Below, piece by piece: positions 31,026 to 41,263 of a stretch of 64,000 nucleotides of DNA (within the stretch, counting starts at the first letter, position 1; each line of letters starts with the position of its first letter). The notes beneath the pieces were generated by a model that ran no database searches, was not told where the DNA came from, and saw only the letters and a program-made list of their open reading frames with translations. The position numbers and the translations under genes were made by a program. Origin of the DNA: Pseudo-nitzschia pungens (lineage: Eukaryota; Bacillariophyta; Bacillariophyceae; Bacillariales; Bacillariaceae); the NCBI GenBank assembly GCA_037355855.1, contig CM074768.1, forward strand, positions 1,550,001-1,614,000. The letters are read 5' to 3'.

Positions 31026-31802
31026 ATGCCATCGCATTCCTACCAAAAGGCAAAGGTGCTCAACAACTACGCAGCGACGCTGATTGAAAGCGGCAAGTAC
31101 GTAGAAGCAATTTCTTTATTGAAATTCACTCTCAAGTATCTGAAGGAAAGCTCCAGATCAAATTCGGACGACACATGTGTGTTCCGTAATTGTGTTTGGG
31201 AAGGATCCACTATCTCGGAAAAGAACACCCTAGAGGAGTCTGAAAGAACACCATTCACAATCGCATCGAACAGCGCCAAGACTATTCCGGTCGATCTGTC
31301 ACCAAAACGCCGTGCAAGCAATTTTTCCAAAACGCTAGCAAAGAATCGTGGAACCGCTGAAAGGGATTATTACATGAAGTGTACAAAAGAACATCGTCAT
31401 CGTTGGAACCATATGCACACGCGACCAATTCGTGTAAGGTGTGAAGGCGATTGTTCCACGGGAGGTATCCATCCTTTCGTTACGTTTAACATTGCACTCG
31501 CGCATCATTTGAAAGCATTCGCCATCATGAGAATCGACAGAGTGCCGTGGAAGCATCAATTGAAAAAAGCTCTTGCTCTGTACCGATTGGCCTACGAAAT
31601 GCAAATAGACAACAATATTCAACAGCAAAAGAAATGCCAGGAACCAAACAACGTGCACGCATCAAGCTGTCTTCGTTTCGGAATCATGCTGCTCTACAAT
31701 ATCGGTCATATCCACCGTTTGTTGAACGACACTCAGAAGTATGGGCGTTGCCTAGAAGAACTTTTATCGATCGAGATGATTCTTTTCGATAGCGATAACT
31801 AG
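31026..31802 (+). CDS. host-like protein, TPR-like helical repeat family
   Basis: A 258-residue protein without introns. The ATG at 31026 is the first after an in-frame TGA at 31011. The N-terminus (VLNNYAATLIESGKYVEAISLLKFTLKYLKE) has the small/large residue spacing of a tetratricopeptide helix pair. A low-complexity charged middle follows. The C-terminus again looks helical-repeat-like: FNIALAHHLKAFAI, LKKALALYRLAYEMQ and LLYNIGHIHRLLNDTQKYGRCLEELLSIEM. I recognise this layout from a large, uncharacterised diatom protein family, and I assign no function. The composition differs from the transposons around it, and it has no transposon motif. Alternative: a decayed family member, since it is short and close to degraded DNA. 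Confidence 0.7.
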   Translation: MPSHSYQKAKVLNNYAATLIESGKYVEAISLLKFTLKYLKESSRSNSDDTCVFRNCVWEGSTISEKNTLEESERTPFTIASNSAKTIPVDLSPKRRASNFSKTLAKNRGTAERDYYMKCTKEHRHRWNHMHTRPIRVRCEGDCSTGGIHPFVTFNIALAHHLKAFAIMRIDRVPWKHQLKKALALYRLAYEMQIDNNIQQQKKCQEPNNVHASSCLRFGIMLLYNIGHIHRLLNDTQKYGRCLEELLSIEMILFDSDN

Positions 31803-33004
31803 GATATGATAATAGAACTGACGATTTAATTTGGTTCTTTGCGACCAGCAGGAGTCTCGGTATCAAACTTTTTTCTCGATCCATAGCGACTCATACATGT
31901 ACAGATTCGAACTTGAGTTCATAATTTGTTTATCTATTCGGAATACTTATAGCGAGGAGTACTGTCATACCAACTGTAATTCAGCATATATGTACCCAAA
32001 TGTACACATGATCGAAGGTATATTATGCCTACTGACTTAATGCTATATTGTTTTGAGCAAAAGTAAATGCGAATCATGCCCAACACGACGTAGTTCGTTC
32101 CAAGAAGTATTCAAAATGCTATTCATATCCGAGGAGGCCCCTCAATGGTCTGCTGTATCACTACTATTACTATTACTATTACTTTCACTACGAAGTCTGA
32201 TTGTTATCAGAATGCATCGAAGATTGCTTTTCTTTCGAAAGATCAGTGCGGACAAGCACGGGTATCAGTACGAGGAGTAACTGACTTCTACGTCGGCTCT
32301 TCTCGAAATCAAAATCGATTTTCCTGCTACTCGACAATAGTGAGGTACAAGTGCATATTGTTACTAGTACTAGTACGGATAGCAATACACTACCAGTACG
32401 TGCGATACTTTTTCAGGTCGTGAAAAAATAATTTTATCAGAAGTACGAATAGAATTTTGATCCCACCATGTTGAATAATTCAGCCCTGAAAATACAAAAT
32501 GAATACGTAATAATAATTGTAGTAAGAATGTTACTGTAAAATTAGATTGAAGGTACGAGTATTGTTCATTCACTAACTTACTTACACAATGACAATACGA
32601 ATTGTCAAAAAATAAAAAAAATAGACGTGCAGACCGGTATGTGATTGTCGGATACGTACTTCCAACGCATTGTTTTTGTCATTTTCATTCTCAATCATTC
32701 AATTGCAAATGTTTCGCAGTACCGTTTTTTTTAATCAAGTGAATTTTCTTCTGACTTATAGATACTTTCATTGCGCCTATCATTAATTGAGAGGATGAAC
32801 CTCTTCTCTGTGCTTACGAGTGGGTTGGGAACGTTTTGCTCTCCATGCTCACACGCTCTCCAAACCTTGATCAGGAAATACAAGGTTTGAAGTAACCTTA
32901 CTTGTGGTAAGAACTTACTTGTGGTAAGGGACGATCCAGATGACCTATGTCTACTGTAAGTTAGAGAGTTATGGTGTACTCTGCAGGTCAATTCCAGGAG
33001 CAAA
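31803..33004. other. intergenic region without a recognised gene
   Basis: It contains a TACTAT microsatellite (about 32160-32190) and a 17-bp tandem duplication, ACTTACTTGTGGTAAG (about 32899-32932). The short open frames here have no protein-like features. Confidence 0.5.
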
Positions 33005-33331
33005 GCAAGCACTGCAATCTAAGCCATGTCAGGAGGTGTAAAAATATTCAAGATGCCTGTGGAGGATGCTAGTAAGGTGCCCTGTGTAGAGAACTGTACC
33101 AGGGCTACAGGTCTTAGCCTCCAGTAACTGTCTACAAGAAGGTGCTGGCTAAGCAACAGGCTTAGCAACAGGCTTATTCCAAGGTGCTATGGGGTGCTAA
33201 CAGCTGACGAGGAGTAACCAGGTCCACTGTGTAGGATTTGTACTGGTTACAGGAACATGGCTGTAGCATTGTATGCACACTGTAGCATGGTGCAACAGGA
33301 TTAAGCTTGGATGCTGTACACAACTACCATG

Positions 33332-33650
33332 TGTAACACTCTAAGGTAGAAAAATTCGGAGTAGTATAAATAATTGTGTGTTATTTCACTTTACGAGATG
33401 GGATTGAAATTAAAGAGATGAAATAATGAGCGATGAGGTCATCGCGATCTCTTTATATAATTTCCATCCTTGTATATAACATATATTCTGTATGTAACCT
33501 TAATCGTACGATCGCTCTCTTCTATCTGCTCGTTCATACATACCGGATATCCATACATGTATATCATACATATAGGTATCGATTGAATCCCATGTGGGAT
33601 TCGGTTAATTATTAATTCGTAACACTACTAGCCTACGCTAGCATGTTACA
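33332..33650 (-). repeat. gypsy C 3' LTR
   Basis: 319 bp; related to the gypsy B LTR and, at its ends, to the gypsy A LTR (TGTNACACTCTAAGGTAGAAA). Confidence 0.94.
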
Positions 33651-33680
33651 TAGTGCCTCATGATTGAACGAATCCCACAG

Positions 33681-36600
33681 TTAAGCCGACCAGTGACTCA
33701 TGGAGCAATCTGAGTCATTTGATTGGCTCGATTCGATATCTGCCGATTCAGCCGGTATAGACTCCGACTGATTCGATTGACTTACTGTGGATTCATCCGA
33801 TGGTTCTCGATACGGCGTAAGCTTTCGGATATTCACTGTCTCCACTACTGAGGGGGCTCTTTGCAATTTTACAGTTCCATTTGTATTGACTTGTGTGATT
33901 GGAAAGGGACCGATCTTCCTGGGTTGAAGCTTGTCTGGATCTGGCTCTTGGATCCATACCTTGTCGTGGACTTGGAAGGTATGATTGATACGTTTGGCAT
34001 TATCCCTGAGTAGGTTCCTGTTAATCCCTTGTTGCCGGAGCTGTTGCAGAGCTAGCAGGTTGGATGTTAGTGGCAGATCAATCAGCATGTCCCGATTGAA
34101 TACTAGGGACCCTGGGGATGCCTGTAAGGCAGCATTGACAGCACATCGAGAGGCATGCATGCAAGTTGCTAGGGCATTATCCATGAGTTGACTGGCTCTG
34201 GTGTTGACTTGAGGGGGATTCACATGAACTAAGACTCTGAGAATATCAGCAACTGTATGATGGACTCTTTCACAGATGGCATTAGATTGGGGATTCTTCA
34301 CTGTAGTGGGAATGGACTGAATCCCATACTGCTTGAGAGTAGTCTGGAACTCAGCGCCTAGGAATTCACCGCCATTGTCATGGACGCATCTGATAGGTCG
34401 TGGATACCTTGAGAGCCAACAGTTCTTGAATTGGTCAGAGACATGCTGAGAAGACTTGTCTCTGATACGGATGATTTCAAGTAGATTGGTGACTGGATCA
34501 ATACAAGTTAGGGCTTTGAAGTTGTAGTTCTTGCCTTGGGCTGTAATCTTCCATGGGCCTATAAGATCCACATGTATCTCATTGAATGGTGCCAGTGGGG
34601 CTTCTTTCGGTGGTAGTTTGCCATACTTGGAGTGCTGGTTCTTGTATTTAATGCAGCTGTCGGGGCAGATGTAAGTCTTGCAAAGATTAGATAGGTTGTC
34701 AATGTAGAATCGTGCGGAGATAGTTTGATATAGCCTGGTGGATCCACAATGACCCAACAGGAGGTGATACCATTTGATGGTATCATTCGATAGAGAGCTT
34801 GGTATGTATATGCGCCAGTTGTCGGGGTTGGACTGGTTGGCATAGCAGAGGATGTTATTGCCTTCTAGTTCTTGATAGAAGAAGGCTTTGGATTGAATTT
34901 TGAACTTGATGGTAGGGTCTTTCTGTTGATGAAGATATATATTGGAATAGTTCACCGGGCATTCCAGGTCTTGGTTATTTGGTAGGTTGACTAGGCACTC
35001 ATTGTTCAGCAAGCAGGCTTGTAGTTCACTGTCTGCGTCATTGCATAAGTGCTGGAATAGATTGGGGAACTCTGTTAGAAACAGTTCTTCATCTTGTTTA
35101 GGAACTTCAAGTTTCAAGAAATCGATTAAGGTGCCCTTTTCAAGGGCTTTCTTCCCTTCAGTAGGTGGATCCATCCGGGGGAGTCTGGAGAAGGCGTCAG
35201 CGAGGACATTCTTTTTGCCTTCCACATAAGTGAGGTTGACACCAAATTCTTCAAGGAATAGTCTCCACCGGAGGACTCGTTGGACTGAGAGAGTTCGGAA
35301 GGTAAGGTTCTTATGGTCAGTGTAGACGTTGATGACTCCACCGAGGAGCATCTTTCTGTACTCTTTGCAGCAGAGTACAATTGCCAGGAGTTCTTTCTCC
35401 ATAGTAGTATAGTTCTTTTGGGCATCAGATAGTTTCTTGGACCAGTATGCAATAGGCTTGCCATCTTGTATTATGGCAGCGCCGAGCTGTAGGTCGGAGG
35501 CATCTGTGTACAGTTCAAAGGGCTTGTTAAGGTCTGGATAGGTGTTGAGTGCGTCTGCTGCCACCATTGCTTTCATCTCTTGAAAGGCTTTATCCTGAGC
35601 AGGTCCCCAAGTGAAGGCTGAAGGGGCTTTGCGTTGCTTGCCTTTAATGACAGCTGCTTGAGGAGACTGCTTCTTCGGGGTTCCGGTGATATCAAAAAGA
35701 GGAGCTAGGACATGAGAGCGTCGGGGCCACATGTCCCTGTAGTATCCTACTGCTCCTAGAAAGGACTTGACTTGGGTCACAGTTCTGGGCCGATCCATAT
35801 GTAGAATGGCTTCTATCTTCTTTCTCCACGGCTTAACAGCTGTAGGTGTCATCCAGTATCCAAGGAAGTCAGTCTCTTGTACAGCCCAGTCGCACTTGAG
35901 TGGGTTGCACTTGAGTCCATTCTGGTTAAGCCGGTCTAGGATCTTGTCGATAGTCTTCATGTGGAGGTCAAAGGATCCGTCAGTCCATATACCAATATCA
36001 TCAACAATATAAACAGTGCAGTCAGTGTCTTGTAGGATATCTTCCATTAGTTGCTGGGCAACATCTGGAGAGACTTTGACACCCATTGGTAGTCTTTGAT
36101 ATTCATAGCAACCATATGGAGTTACTATGGTACAGAGCTTCTTGCTTGCGTCATCGAGTTCAAAGCAGTAGTATTGCATGGACAAGTCAATCTTTGTGAA
36201 GTGGGTATACTTGCCACGCTTGTTCATGATGTCTTGTATCCGGGGGATTGGATATGGTCGGCGCTCAAGAAGTTCATTCAGTTCTCTAAAGTCTGATACC
36301 CATCTAACTCTGTTGTCTTTCTTTGGTACTATGAAGGTTGGGAACGCCCATTCAGCTGGTCCAGTGCATCGTTTGAGTACTCCATCATTACAAAGATTCT
36401 GGAGCTCCCTTTTGAATAGGTCTTCTCTTTTGTATGCGACTGGATAGGGCTTCTTGTGTATGGGCTTGGATCCGGGCTTCAGTCTTAGAGAGATCTTCTT
36501 GTGTGGATACTTTCCTAGTTCGCCGTTGAAGACATTAGGGTACTTGCTTAGTATGGCTTGGAACTGTTGTTGCTCTGCTTTGGACATGTGGGACTGTTGC

Positions 36601-37649
36601 TGTGCGACTGTGGATGGATCTGTTTCTTGGTAGGCTCTGTCTAGGATCACCTTGGACTTGTATGGATTAGCAAAGGAGAGGTCGTCAGCAAAGAGTTTGG
36701 CGTCTTCGAGTTCTTCCATGAGCATGGTATGGTTGTCATGGTATAGGGAGGTATCTTTCATGGGAATGGTTCTATCCATCCACTGGACTGCTCCTTCTTT
36801 GAATAGGAGATTGATCTTTGCTAGGTGGAGGAAGTCTCTGCCTAGTATCAGGTCATATTTGCAGTTGGGTGAATGGAAGAGCCTTGCCTCTTGTTTGTCG
36901 ATGGTATAGCTGCCGAACTCCTGTAACTTGAGGTTCTTCATGATAACATATTCTGTAGTGTCGAAGCTTCCGTTTGCTGTTGTTGTTAGGACTCGATGCT
37001 TGCTTCTGATTGGTAGTGTGCCAAGTGGTAGTGCTCTTTTGTTGATTAGAGTTCCGGAGGATCCACTATCTAGTAAGGCGAGTAGTGGTCTTGTTTTCGT
37101 GGGGATGCCTTGTATGTACTGTACGTTGGTTAGTAGAATAGGAGCCACGTTGCTCTTATTCGGGGATGCCTGTTCTGCTGTGTTTCCAGCAGTCGACAGC
37201 AGCTTTAAATAATTTTGCTCCAGCGCACCTCCTTTGGTGTAGTCTTTGGAGTTTCCGGGATTGCAATAGAGATTTTTTGCTGTCCCAGTGGACCAATTCC
37301 TTGCCAGGGACAAGAGTGGTCTATTTGTTGCTGCTGTACTATCTTTTGCGTCTGTTGTACCCTTGGATCGATTCGGTTGTTTTCGATTCAGATCCATGTT
37401 CGAGGTCTCTGTAGTAGAGAATCGAACTGTTTTTGTTGTTGTTGCTGCGATTGCAGGCTTTGCTGAGCGCTCAACAGGAATACTCCCTCCTGTAGGTTCC
37501 TTCCCCTCTTTATCCGGGAGATCTCCTCCATGCGTCATCCCAGACAGCAGGGCTGTGCTGGCATCCAGTTCCTGGGGAGCTGGAGGCAAGGTGATTGCTG
37601 GTTTAGGTGAAGCTCGGGGCTTCTTTGGAGGCTTGGAGCCTCCGGAGAC
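33681..37649 (-). CDS. pol: Pol polyprotein of gypsy C, in frame with gag after a TGA
   Basis: About 1322 codons, open directly from the gag TGA (37650-37652) with no ATG near the start, so it is probably made by readthrough or another recoding event. Order: linker; retropepsin (LLALLDSGSSGTLINKRA); RT (RWVSDFRELN, FTKIDLSMQYYCFEL, CTVYIVDDIG); RNase H (YTDASDLQLGAAI, MEKELLAIV, YTDHKNL, NVLADAFSRLP); integrase with the HHCC finger (YHLLLGH...CKTYICPDSC), DDE residues in HVDLIGPW, HDNGGEF and CERVHH, and a C-terminal domain ending DCSMSHWSA. There is no chromodomain. The RT motif C reads YIVDD against YIDD in gypsy B, an in-frame three-base insertion that moves the Tyr one step from the catalytic Asp pair. 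Confidence 0.92.
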   Translation of the reverse strand, partial: VSGGSKPPKKPRASPKPAITLPPAPQELDASTALLSGMTHGGDLPDKEGKEPTGGSIPVERSAKPAIAATTTKTVRFSTTETSNMDLNRKQPNRSKGTTDAKDSTAATNRPLLSLARNWSTGTAKNLYCNPGNSKDYTKGGALEQNYLKLLSTAGNTAEQASPNKSNVAPILLTNVQYIQGIPTKTRPLLALLDSGSSGTLINKRALPLGTLPIRSKHRVLTTTANGSFDTTEYVIMKNLKLQEFGSYTIDKQEARLFHSPNCKYDLILGRDFLHLAKINLLFKEGAVQWMDRTIPMKDTSLYHDNHTMLMEELEDAKLFADDLSFANPYKSKVILDRAYQETDPSTVAQQQSHMSKAEQQQFQAILSKYPNVFNGELGKYPHKKISLRLKPGSKPIHKKPYPVAYKREDLFKRELQNLCNDGVLKRCTGPAEWAFPTFIVPKKDNRVRWVSDFRELNELLERRPYPIPRIQDIMNKRGKYTHFTKIDLSMQYYCFELDDASKKLCTIVTPYGCYEYQRLPMGVKVSPDVAQQLMEDILQDTDCTVYIVDDIGIWTDGSFDLHMKTIDKILDRLNQNGLKCNPLKCDWAVQETDFLGYWMTPTAVKPWRKKIEAILHMDRPRTVTQVKSFLGAVGYYRDMWPRRSHVLAPLFDITGTPKKQSPQAAVIKGKQRKAPSAFTWGPAQDKAFQEMKAMVAADALNTYPDLNKPFELYTDASDLQLGAAIIQDGKPIAYWSKKLSDAQKNYTTMEKELLAIVLCCKEYRKMLLGGVINVYTDHKNLTFRTLSVQRVLRWRLFLEEFGVNLTYVEGKKNVLADAFSRLPRMDPPTEGKKALEKGTLIDFLKLEVPKQDEELFLTEFPNLFQHLCNDADSELQACLLNNECLVNLPNNQDLECPVNYSNIYLHQQKDPTIKFKIQSKAFFYQELEGNNILCYANQSNPDNWRIYIPSSLSNDTIKWYHLLLGHCGSTRLYQTISARFYIDNLSNLCKTYICPDSCIKYKNQHSKYGKLPPKEAPLAPFNEIHVDLIGPWKITAQGKNYNFKALTCIDPVTNLLEIIRIRDKSSQHVSDQFKNCWLSRYPRPIRCVHDNGGEFLGAEFQTTLKQYGIQSIPTTVKNPQSNAICERVHHTVADILRVLVHVNPPQVNTRASQLMDNALATCMHASRCAVNAALQASPGSLVFNRDMLIDLPLTSNLLALQQLRQQGINRNLLRDNAKRINHTFQVHDKVWIQEPDPDKLQPRKIGPFPITQVNTNGTVKLQRAPSVVETVNIRKLTPYREPSDESTVSQSNQSESIPAESADIESSQSNDSDCSMSHWSA

Positions 37650-38696
37650 TCAGGGGAGCCACACAAGTTCCCCATCGATGCTCTGTTCGGTTCGACCACC
37701 ATGATTGGCATGGTATTCTTCAATTGCAGCCTCTCGGGCTGCATTCATGTGGGCTTGGAAGGTCTCGTTGCTTCCTGGAATCATGAGAGCCTGAGTGTGG
37801 GTATGGAAGGACTCAGTTTGTTGGGTGTTTCCGGAGCCCTTGTTGTAGTTCTTGGAGAACCGGTTCTTGGGACACTCAGACCAGTCATGATTATGACCGG
37901 GGATCCGGCAGGGATTGGACTTCTTCTTGTTTTGGTTTCCTTTGTGGTTGGTGGAATTATTGCGCTTTCGGGAGTTGCTGTTGTTGTTCGAGCGCTTTTG
38001 CTGCTTGCTGTTGTTCTTGTTGCCTTTCTTGTTTGCTTGGCGCTCGTGACAGCTCATGTGGTCCACAATGTGCTGGACCGTGGTGTTCTCCTGGATTCCA
38101 CTGTGGATGATGCCATAGCTCTCGATCCATGCTGAGGGGAAGGAATGGAGGAGAATGGTAAGTTTCTCCACTCTAGACAGAGGCGCGCTGCTGCCATCTA
38201 GTTTTTGGGTATATTTCATGAGGATAAGGATCCGGTCTGCATGCTCCTTGCATGTGGCGGATGGAGTCTTTCTGCATTCAGCGCTTCGAAGATAAGTATG
38301 CATGATGTCCCGAGCGTCTCTGGCGTTGCAGTAGAACTTGGTGAAGTCTAGGAAGGCTTGGTCATATCCACCAATCTCCTCTTGCTCGTATTGGTATTCT
38401 TCTGGGTCCAATGGATCCTTTATCATGTCGTTCCATTTGCTTTGCGCGTCCGTGGTGAGGCAGCGGCTGAAGTGTGTGAGGTATAGGTTGATTGGTAGTC
38501 TTAGGAGCTTTGCTGCGTTTCTGAAAGATTCTTCCACGAAAAGCAGTTCTTCTAAGCCTCCGGTTTCAGTGAACAGGGGGACTTTCATGCTATCGGTGCG
38601 ATCCTCATCGACATTGTACAGGGTGAAGAGTTTTGGCTTGCTTCGATCGAAGGAGCTCTTGTAGGCAATAGGGGGATCTCTGTAGATTCCGGCCAT
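37650..38696 (-). CDS. gag: Gag protein of gypsy C
   Basis: A 348-residue Gag. I chose the ATG of MAGIYRDPPIAY at 38696, matching the start in gypsies A and B; the frame is open 11 residues further upstream. The capsid-like N-terminal half includes KVPLFTETGGLEELLFVEESF, RDIMHTYLR and HSFPSAWIESYGIIHSGIQ. A strongly basic Asn/Lys/Arg/Ser tract follows, then CRIPGHNHDWSECPKN (zinc-knuckle-like) and a C-terminal helix (MNAAREAAIEEYHANHGG). It ends LVWLP-TGA, and the same frame continues into pol. It differs from Gag A by having a basic rather than acidic linker. Confidence 0.92.
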   Translation of the reverse strand: MAGIYRDPPIAYKSSFDRSKPKLFTLYNVDEDRTDSMKVPLFTETGGLEELLFVEESFRNAAKLLRLPINLYLTHFSRCLTTDAQSKWNDMIKDPLDPEEYQYEQEEIGGYDQAFLDFTKFYCNARDARDIMHTYLRSAECRKTPSATCKEHADRILILMKYTQKLDGSSAPLSRVEKLTILLHSFPSAWIESYGIIHSGIQENTTVQHIVDHMSCHERQANKKGNKNNSKQQKRSNNNSNSRKRNNSTNHKGNQNKKKSNPCRIPGHNHDWSECPKNRFSKNYNKGSGNTQQTESFHTHTQALMIPGSNETFQAHMNAAREAAIEEYHANHGGRTEQSIDGELVWLP

Positions 38697-38812
38697 GGTT
38701 AAAGGAGGTAAGGAGGTTGTTCTTGTCAAGGACCCGAAGTGGTCCTGTTATTGAGTTTGTTGATGAGTTTGGATTCAGTACTGAATACTACTGTCTTTCT
38801 ATGTGAAGCGGA

Positions 38813-38824
38813 CAGTAATTACTG
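38813..38824 (-). other. LTR-adjacent palindrome at the primer-binding-site position, gypsy C
   Basis: CAGTAATTACTG directly inside the 5' LTR, followed on the minus strand by TCCGCTTCAC; gypsy B continues TCCGCTTTTAC. Confidence 0.6.
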
Positions 38825-39143
38825 TGTAACACTCTAAGGTAGAAAAATTCGGAGTAGTATAAATAATTGTGTGTTATTTCACTTTACGAGATGGGATTGA
38901 AATTAAAGAGATGAAATAATGAGCGATGAGGTCATCGCGATCTCTTTATATAATTTCCATCCTTGTATATAACATATATTCTGTATGTAACCTTAATCGT
39001 ACGATCGCTCTCTTCTATCTGCTCGTTCATACATACCGGATATCCATACATGTATATCATACATATAGGTATCGATTGAATCCCATGTGGGATTCGGTTA
39101 ATTATTAATTCGTAACACTACTAGCCTACGCTAGCATGTTACA
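38825..39143 (-). repeat. gypsy C 5' LTR
   Basis: 319 bp; partner of 33332-33650, with no difference noticed. Confidence 0.94.
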
Positions 39144-39254
39144 CCATGGTATGTTGATTATGATTCACCTCCTTCCAAGATGCTAAAGCTACTGTGTAGA
39201 GATCTGTACCAGAGCTACAGGTAGCAACGAGAGCTATCTACAAGGTCCAAGGCT

Positions 39255-39470
39255 GAGCAACAGTGCTTAGCAACAGTGCTTAGCAACAGTGCTTAGCAAC
39301 AGTGCTTAGCAACAGTGCTTAGCAACAGTGCTTAGCAACAGTGCTTAGCAACAGTGCTTAGCAACAGTGCTTAGCAACAGTGCTTAGCAACAGTGCTTAG
39401 CAACAGTGCTTAGCAACTGGCTTAGCAACAGGCTTAGCAACAGGCTTAGCAACAGGCTTAGCAGAAGTGT
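39255..39470. repeat. 13-bp tandem repeat in the copia F LTR (AGCAACAGTGCTT)
   Basis: About twelve nearly perfect copies of AGCAACAGTGCTT, followed by four shorter AGCAAC(A/T)GGCTT variants. The other LTR module at 33160-33180 has only two AGCAACAGGCTT units, and the relative at 61250-61348 has a 12-bp unit instead. Confidence 0.9.
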
Positions 39471-40163
39471 TATGCTGGGGTGCTACAGCCAAGTGACCCG
39501 GGTCATCGTGTAGGATTTGTACCAGTTACAAAACCCCGGGCACAGCACCTGCTAGCACACGCTGTAGCATAGTGCTACAAGGTTAGGGTTGCTAATGCTA
39601 ACTGATTACAAGATACGGAATATTTGGTATGTTACCATACCATGCTACCCCATTATGCTACCGTCGGGGTATGGTCGGTACTGTACGATCTGTACTATAA
39701 CTGGATACACGATCCAGACAGTTGCAAGCAAACAAGCGCTAACTCCTTATTACCCTCGTATGCTAGCGCTAACGCTACTCCATATGCTAACTCCGTATGC
39801 TACGATTGTATGCTAGCGATACTCTGTATCGCTAGGCTACTCCGTACGCTACGCTACTATGTACAATTCTACGTGATTACAGTACTCAGAAGATACTGTA
39901 CGATACAGCGAGTCCTTTTTATCCAGAGCTCAGCACTTCAGATTAGCGCTTTGCTCACTCTTTTCTTTTCTATGTAAAATAAAACACCATCATGCCCTCC
40001 ACTTACGATCAATCCCGATGTACCTCTAGGGGAGTATCCTGTAGTATTTGAGTGTATGTAATAGCATTTGAATAGTATCTTCTGTAGACTCACAATTTGC
40101 CAGAACACAACGTGCCCTTGTTGTTGCTGTTCCACCACAGTTTATTCCTACAAATTATCAACA

Positions 40164-41068
40164 GTTTAATCCTACAAATCGGAGAAGTGCCAACGGGCAA
40201 TATCAACACAGTTTATCAGACCCACCGCTCGACCCACTACGAACCAGGACGCCGGCTAGAGCGTGTCAAGAAATCCAGCTGGCTGATCACCACTGGCATC
40301 CATGCCTTCACTTGGATGTAAAAAATCAGTTGTACTGGACCAGCAACTGACATCGCAAGATCCCTGATGTTAATGGGGAGCCCTTCCCCAGCAGACAGAC
40401 ACGCGCAAACTGACCGGAGCCCACACATCCACCTCTGGGGCCTATTGATACAGGATCATACAGTATCTGAGCGCCATGGTGGCACCATGGAGGCTTGATC
40501 TGGATGGGGAGGATCAAGACAGACGTGGAGGGCAACGTCCATGATTCCCTGTTATTTCCACTTACAGGATTCAAGCGGACGCACTTTCCATGGATGGAAC
40601 TGCACACTGGAAAAAGAACTTCCCAGAGGAGACAGAACGCCACATAGGGACCCTCCAGTGAGACCTGGTGTCCAGCAGAACAACCGACCATGACATCAGG
40701 ACCATCCAACAAGAATAATGAGGCCACGATAGAGACATGTCGCCTTTCAACCTGCCACGGCGATTTCAATTTTAGCCAAGGGATCTTCAAGGATACCAAC
40801 GATGACGGAACTTGCTATGCCCCCTGTCTAAGTTCTCGGTTGGAATCAGAACTAGAAGCAAGAAGAACCCTGAGGTCAGTCATACCTCAGAATCGAACCG
40901 CTGATCAAGTCAGAGCAGAGAGACCAAATAGAACGATCCTTTTCTTTAGGTCGACACGAAACCCTTTCTTTTTGCTTGGAACAGTTCGCGCCACAAAAGA
41001 AAATTTGGTTCAGAAAACTGAAGCAAGTTATTACCTTCCAAGTATCAGAATTATCAAGCAAGACTACC
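40164..41068 (+). other. copia F leader region, no gene recognised
   Basis: Lies between the LTR-like end and the gag remnant. The open frames on both strands (for example 40326-40799 minus, 40690-41289 plus) show no recognisable motif. No canonical primer-binding site is visible. Confidence 0.4.
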
Positions 41069-41263
41069 ATGGCAAAACAAACCAGAAGCCAAGCCGCCGC
41101 AGCTGCTGCTACCATCACTGCCGCTGCTGCTGCACATCCTGCTGCTGGAGCTGCTCCTGTCCCTGGAAGCGTCCCTGTTCCTGGAGCTGTCCCTGTTCTT
41201 GGAGCCGGCGCTCCTGTTCCTGGAGCCGGTGCTCCTGTCCCTGGAGCCGGTCCTACTCCTGGA

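Larger units (their letters stand above)
33332..39143 (-). mobile_element. gypsy element C: nearly complete Ty3/gypsy retrotransposon
   Basis: A 5812-bp element with two 319-bp LTRs (33332-33650, 38825-39143), TGTAACA...TGTTACA ends and a perfect CCATG duplication (33327-33331, 39144-39148). On the minus strand: 5' LTR, palindrome, gag, TGA, pol (protease, RT, RNase H, integrase), 3' LTR. Both LTRs read the same wherever I compared them. Protease-RT-RNaseH-integrase order defines Ty3/gypsy (Metaviridae). Coding is intact apart from the gag TGA, but the RT motif has an extra residue, so current activity is doubtful. Confidence 0.95.

Noticed and set aside
39255..39470. Regular short repeats that might look like a CRISPR-like array
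   Set aside because: The 13-bp units are directly tandem with no spacers and sit in a retrotransposon LTR of a eukaryote.
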